From the NCBI GenBank assembly GCA_046050405.1, contig JBJOPY010000286.1, forward strand, positions 1-10,433: 10,433 nucleotides of DNA, read 5' to 3'. This stretch comes from JADKCL01 sp046050405. Its GTDB lineage: Bacteria; Bacteroidota; Bacteroidia; J057; JADKCL01. The first letter of the stretch is position 1. Each line of letters begins with the position of its first letter. The notes beneath the pieces were generated by a model. It ran no database searches and had not been told where the DNA came from. It worked only from the letters and a program-made list of their open reading frames with translations. Below, piece after piece: positions 6,869 through 10,433 of the stretch. A program made the position numbers and the translations under genes.

Positions 6869-8485
6869 ATGCACGTGGGCGATCTGCATCCGAACAAAAA
6901 GGCATTCACAGTCTCGTACGTGGGCCTGCTGGCCACGCTCGTGCTGGCCGCACTCGCAGCGAACCTGGTGCTTCGTTTTGCGGCCACGAGCATCTGGGAC
7001 GACGCCTATTTCTTCACCCGCTATGCGGACAATCACTTGGCCTCGGGGGTCTATTCGTGGAACCGGGGCGAGTCCCCGGGCTATGGGCTCACCTCGGTCG
7101 CCTACGGTGCCTGGATATGGCTCCTCCGCTTGCCGGGTGGAGAGGCGCCGCTTTCATTGTGGCTGGGGAGCCTCTTCTGGGGCATTGCAACCCTGGCTGG
7201 CCTGTGGCGCCTGGTACGGTCGCAGGCGGCAGGGGACCGTTCACAGCGGAAGGGCCTGTCTGTTTTGATGTTTGCCTTGGTAGGGATGAATGCCCCCCAC
7301 CTGGCGTTGCATTTCACCAGCGGGATGGACACCTGCCTCGCCATGGCCTGGATGACAGGCTACCTCTCCCTCTGGAAGCGATTCCAGGGCCACCTGTCGC
7401 CGGGAAAGTCCCTGCTGCTGGGGCTCTATGGCGGGATGGCGTGGTTTGTCCGTCCGGATTTGCTGCTCTTCCCGCTGCTCCTGCCGCTCCTGCAAGCCTT
7501 TCTGGGCATCAAGGCCCTGCAACGGCGCATGGCAGGCTACCTGCTCCTCTTCACCTGCTTCATGGTGCTGCTGCTGATGGCGGGCGGGGTGAAGGACCTG
7601 GGGGGCCTGTTTCCGCGTTCATTCTATGTCAAGAGCCTGCATTCCTACGGGGATGGGATGAGCAAGGCCTATTGGCTGGAAGGGGTGCGGCATGTGGGCT
7701 GGTTCCTGCTTTGGAACCTGCCCTTGGTCATCCTGATGACTTCCGCGATCTTCGCCGCCTACCGGCAGAGGCTGCCCGCATTCTCCCGGACCGACCGGGC
7801 CTTGATCGCCTGCCTGGTCATTTTCCTTGGCTACCAAGCCTTGTTGGTCACCCCCATCATGGGCTACCATCAGCGGCTGTTGTACCCCGTCTGGCCGATC
7901 CTGGTCTATCTGGCCTGCAAAAGCTGGAATGTCTGGATTCGCTTGCGAGGCGGGGTGCCTTCCTTTCCGCCGGTGGCCAAGGCAGGCCTCCTGGTGGGGA
8001 TTTGCATCTGGATGGGGGCAGGGGGATGGATCCACCGCCCCCGCTCCGTCCCGGTGGCCTTCGGCAGGATGGATGTCGGCACCGCCTACGAGGTGCTGGG
8101 GCGGAACAATTGGCCCCACCTCCGGGAGTTCCTGCTCCTGGGGGACAGCCTCACCATCGCCTCCACGGAGCTGGGCATCCTGAGCGCCATGGCCCCCGGC
8201 CATGTGATCTACGATCTTGCCGGGCTGCATGATTCCGGGACGGCCCGGTACGGACTGAACACGAGCCACCTGTTGCGGGTGCAGCAACCCGACCTGATCT
8301 ATCTGCCGCATCCTGACTATGCGGAGATGACCGAGGCCATCCGAAGCGACCCTGCTTTCCGAAGCGGCTATCTGGAATATCCCCCTGACAGCCTCCACTC
8401 ATGGCTGGGGATCGCCCTCCGTCGTGAAAGTCCGTTTTTCCCCCGGATGCAGCAGGTGCTAGGGAAGGAGGAATCCGTTGAATAG
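6869..8485 (+). CDS. polytopic membrane GT-C type glycosyltransferase (first of tandem pair)
   Basis: A 538-residue membrane protein with about ten hydrophobic segments. It begins with a helix at about residues 16-37, followed by SIWDDAYFFTRYADN (41-55), where a D-D pair after the first helix is typical of GT-C lipid-phosphosugar-dependent transferases (PMT/ArnT/AftB-like). Other family-like motifs are NRGESPGYGLTSVAYG (65-80), FTSGMDT (149-155) and WFVRPDLLLF (192-201). Further helices occupy about 205-390. The final 150 residues form a soluble, probably periplasmic domain with GHVIYDLAGLHD (444-455) and LIYLPHPDY (476-484). Such enzymes move a sugar from a polyprenyl-phosphate donor to a lipid, glycan or protein outside the inner membrane; the substrate is not readable here. 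I chose the ATG at 6869 as the first good start ahead of the first helix; no strong ribosome site precedes it. It overlaps its paralogue by 8 bp. Confidence 0.8.
   Translation: MHVGDLHPNKKAFTVSYVGLLATLVLAALAANLVLRFAATSIWDDAYFFTRYADNHLASGVYSWNRGESPGYGLTSVAYGAWIWLLRLPGGEAPLSLWLGSLFWGIATLAGLWRLVRSQAAGDRSQRKGLSVLMFALVGMNAPHLALHFTSGMDTCLAMAWMTGYLSLWKRFQGHLSPGKSLLLGLYGGMAWFVRPDLLLFPLLLPLLQAFLGIKALQRRMAGYLLLFTCFMVLLLMAGGVKDLGGLFPRSFYVKSLHSYGDGMSKAYWLEGVRHVGWFLLWNLPLVILMTSAIFAAYRQRLPAFSRTDRALIACLVIFLGYQALLVTPIMGYHQRLLYPVWPILVYLACKSWNVWIRLRGGVPSFPPVAKAGLLVGICIWMGAGGWIHRPRSVPVAFGRMDVGTAYEVLGRNNWPHLREFLLLGDSLTIASTELGILSAMAPGHVIYDLAGLHDSGTARYGLNTSHLLRVQQPDLIYLPHPDYAEMTEAIRSDPAFRSGYLEYPPDSLHSWLGIALRRESPFFPRMQQVLGKEESVE
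8465..8471 (+). promoter_or_regulatory. strong Shine-Dalgarno sequence fixing a TTG start
   Basis: AAGGAGG lies 6 bases before the TTG at 8478, inside the last codons of the preceding gene. It is a near-perfect anti-16S match and supports TTG 8478 over the first internal ATG (8544), which would remove the short basic N-terminal leader. None of the other gene starts in this window shows a comparable site. Confidence 0.7.
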
Positions 8486-10121
8486 CGCAGCATTGTCCCC
8501 GAAAGCCGGTTCCCGCGCCGCGCGCCATCGGCCACCGGTCGGCATGGTTCTCTTCTTTTCGGCCGCCGTGCTGGTATTGTCGCTCGCATTGCTCAGCAAA
8601 TTCCATGGCTTCAAAATCTACGACGACGCCTACATGTTCGTGCGGTATGCCGACCACCTGGTCGCCGGGCAGGGGATGGTCTGGAATCCAGGGGAGGGGA
8701 AGGTCTATGGAGCCACGTCGCTGGCCTATGTGGTCGCGCTGATCCCCTTCCGGATGGCGTTCCCCGACAATCCGGCGGCTGCCCTGTTCAGCTGCAGCTT
8801 CTTCTGGGGACTGGTGTTTGTGGGGATTTCCTTTTGGATGGCATTGAAAACCATGCGACCGGACAAGGCCATGAAGCCCTGGCGGGCGGGCTTCGTGTTC
8901 CTGGCATTGATCGCGGCGGCGGTCTCGCTCCGGACACATTTTGCGAGCGGCATGGAGACGACCCTTGTGATGAGCTACCTGGGCCTCTGCCTGATCCTCT
9001 GGGAAGGGATGGGCACCGGAGGGGGGAATCCATGGCTGGCGGGAATCATGGGAGGCTGTGCCTGGTGGGTGAGGCCCGACCTCCTGGTCTTCTCCCTGGG
9101 TATTCCCGGCCTGATGGCGATCCTCTCCCCTGCGGGCGGATCCCGCAGGCAGTGGATCCGTGCCTTGCTGGTGACCGTTGGTGTCGGGTTGTGGGCGATG
9201 GGGGGTGCCAGGATGCTGACGGGGGCATGGTTGCCGCTGAGCTTCTTTGCCAAGAACACCGGGCTGTACGGCCCGGAGTTTGCCGCCACCTACCGCTGGC
9301 TTCCGCTGCATGAGTCTGCACGTTTCATGGCCCGGACATGGCCCTCCCTGCTGCTGGTGGGGATGGGGGTCTATCTCAAGTGGCCGCGACTCGGGCGGGC
9401 CTATCGGGCACTGGACAAGGCGATCATGGCGGCCATGGTCGTCTATGCGGTTTACTTCACATTCTTTGTCTTGCAGGTGATGGGGTTCGGGCAGCGGTTT
9501 TACTTTCCGCTGCTGCCAATTCTGATCCATCTCGGCTTGCGTGAATTGCGCGAGATGCCGGAAACCCTCCGCACTGGGCGAGGCATTCCCTCCCAGGCGA
9601 TCCTCCATCAGCGCATCGGCATGCTGTGCCTCGCCGGCTTCCTCGCCTACCACGGCGTGGACTATGGACGCAGCCTGAGACAGGCTTGCCTGGACCGCCG
9701 GATTGCCGTCTTCAGTGCCATGGCGACATACCGAGCCGAGCTTACGGACTATTGGGCGAGGCTTGACGCGCTCCAAGGGTTGCCGGATGCCATGGGCATC
9801 GCCACCACAGAGGTCGGAATGCCTTCCGCCCTGTACCCGAACCGCAGGATCTATGACTTGGCGGGGTTGAATGCGCCTGGACTGGTGGCAGATGGATTGG
9901 GCTCGGAATCCGTCCTGCGGTATTGCCCGGCAGACCTCATGTACCTGCCACATGAAGATTACAGGCAGCTCGTCGCGAGTTTGCAGTCTTCCCCGGAATT
10001 TGCAGCGCGATACGAAACGATCCCTGGGACTCGTCTCAAGGCTGCGATGGGCGTTGCGATCCGAAGGGACAGTCCGTTCGCGGCTGATTTGCGGAGGATA
10101 TTCGAACCTTGGGCGGATTAG
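8478..10121 (+). CDS. polytopic membrane GT-C type glycosyltransferase (second of tandem pair)
   Basis: A 547-residue paralogue of the preceding product. A short basic leader (residues 1-22, several Arg and Pro) precedes the first helix (about 23-41). FKIYDDAYMFVRYADHLVAG (45-64) carries the presumed catalytic Asp pair (49-50). VWNPGEGKVYGATSLAY (68-84), FASGMETTL (155-163) and WWVRPDLLVF (196-205) match the blocks of its neighbour, and GFGQRFYFPLLPIL (336-349) lies near the last helices. The soluble tail has GIATTEVGMPSALYP (440-454), RIYDLAGLN (457-465) and LMYLPHEDY (487-495), then MGVAIRRDSPF near the end. Translation starts at TTG with AAGGAGG in front and overlaps the upstream gene by 8 bp, so the two are translationally coupled. 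A pair acting on the same glycan or adding successive residues is plausible but inferred. Exact CAZy family not assigned. Confidence 0.8.
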   Translation: MNSAALSPKAGSRAARHRPPVGMVLFFSAAVLVLSLALLSKFHGFKIYDDAYMFVRYADHLVAGQGMVWNPGEGKVYGATSLAYVVALIPFRMAFPDNPAAALFSCSFFWGLVFVGISFWMALKTMRPDKAMKPWRAGFVFLALIAAAVSLRTHFASGMETTLVMSYLGLCLILWEGMGTGGGNPWLAGIMGGCAWWVRPDLLVFSLGIPGLMAILSPAGGSRRQWIRALLVTVGVGLWAMGGARMLTGAWLPLSFFAKNTGLYGPEFAATYRWLPLHESARFMARTWPSLLLVGMGVYLKWPRLGRAYRALDKAIMAAMVVYAVYFTFFVLQVMGFGQRFYFPLLPILIHLGLRELREMPETLRTGRGIPSQAILHQRIGMLCLAGFLAYHGVDYGRSLRQACLDRRIAVFSAMATYRAELTDYWARLDALQGLPDAMGIATTEVGMPSALYPNRRIYDLAGLNAPGLVADGLGSESVLRYCPADLMYLPHEDYRQLVASLQSSPEFAARYETIPGTRLKAAMGVAIRRDSPFAADLRRIFEPWAD

Positions 10122-10210
10122 ACACCATTGTCTGTTGGCGGAAACCCCTATGGAATACCGCCTTCCTCCATCGACGGGGCTTGGGGCAGGGAGCTGGTCG
10201 CCGGGGGAGG

Positions 10211-10229
10211 CCTTCGCTGGTGCCGAAGG
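10211..10229. terminator. possible hairpin between convergent genes
   Basis: A perfect 6-bp inverted repeat (CCTTCG and CGAAGG) with a 7-nt loop sits between the stop of the second glycosyltransferase gene and the stop of the minus-strand gene at the right edge. Its position suits a shared terminator, but neither side has a T tract. Weak call. Confidence 0.25.
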
Positions 10230-10255
10230 GAAGGGGAAGGAATGCTGTAGGAGTA

Positions 10256-10433
10256 TCAGGCAACCATCAGCCGGATCTCTGCCTCGCGGATCTCTACCTC
10301 CAACCTTGGAATCATCTTCGGCTCGGGAGTGTCCACAAACCGCCTCTCCAGTGCCGTTTTTGCCTCCTTCACCATGGATGACCCATAGTCAGGAATCTGC
10401 CTGAGGAGAAGGATTCCATCCTCCCGCTTCTCC
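10256..10433 (-). CDS. C-terminal end of an unrecognised protein (partial)
   Basis: Reading inward from the right edge on the minus strand, one frame stays open for 58 codons and ends at TGA (10256-10258); the first complete codon starts at 10432. The peptide begins EKREDGILLLRQIPDYGSSM, continues through KTALERRFVDTPEPKMIPRL and ends EIREAEIRLMVA. It is rich in Glu, Arg and Lys with amphipathic stretches, codes naturally, and stands convergent to the glycosyltransferase pair. The ordered composition, compared with the Pro/Arg-rich opposite frames, is why I take it as real. I do not recognise the family. The start and most of the gene lie outside the window. Confidence 0.55.
   Translation of the reverse strand, partial: EKREDGILLLRQIPDYGSSMVKEAKTALERRFVDTPEPKMIPRLEVEIREAEIRLMVA

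Noticed and set aside
8151..9953. A 600-codon open frame antisense to the two glycosyltransferase genes
   Set aside because: Its product is rich in Gln, His, Pro, Gly and Arg, has no hydrophobic core pattern, and spans the junction of two well-supported genes. It is an expected result of GC-biased codon use on the other strand.

Overview
The window looks like a chromosomal segment of a moderately GC-rich member of the Bacteroidota. The main argument is gene order: read on the minus strand it runs uppS, bamA, several ompH/skp genes, murI, an arrangement characteristic of this phylum. Most starts also lack a Shine-Dalgarno sequence, as is usual there. A placement near Saprospiria is only a guess.

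Left part (1-6335). The last 85 codons of guaB (IMP dehydrogenase) run on the plus strand and converge on a six-gene minus-strand cluster. In transcription order this is uppS (undecaprenyl diphosphate synthase), bamA (outer-membrane protein insertase), three tandem ompH/skp-like periplasmic chaperones, and murI (glutamate racemase). The cluster combines the lipid carrier and D-glutamate needed for peptidoglycan with the machinery that folds and inserts outer-membrane beta-barrels. uppS and bamA overlap by 4 bp; the other gaps are 15 to about 95 bp. A possible internal promoter precedes the second chaperone gene and a possible hairpin precedes murI.

Middle (6336-6868). This apparently empty stretch of about 530 bp holds the decayed remains of a 3-hydroxyanthranilate 3,4-dioxygenase gene (kynurenine pathway) on the minus strand. 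Recognisable family sequence continues through three reading frames, broken by an amber stop, a one-base slip in a C run, an opal stop and an apparent deletion of about 13 bp. The C-terminal half is not recognisable.

Right part (6869-10121). Two large plus-strand genes overlap by 8 bp and encode paralogous polytopic membrane proteins of the GT-C glycosyltransferase type. Each has a DDAY motif after the first membrane helix and a conserved soluble C-terminal domain. The second starts at TTG behind a strong Shine-Dalgarno sequence, the only one seen in the window. They probably modify a cell-surface glycan or lipid from the periplasmic side; donor and acceptor cannot be read from the sequence.

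Right edge (10256-10433). The 3' end of an unrecognised minus-strand gene converges on the glycosyltransferase pair. I saw no RNA gene, insertion sequence, CRISPR array or other novel mobile system. The least expected items are the dioxygenase relic and the tandem GT-C pair.
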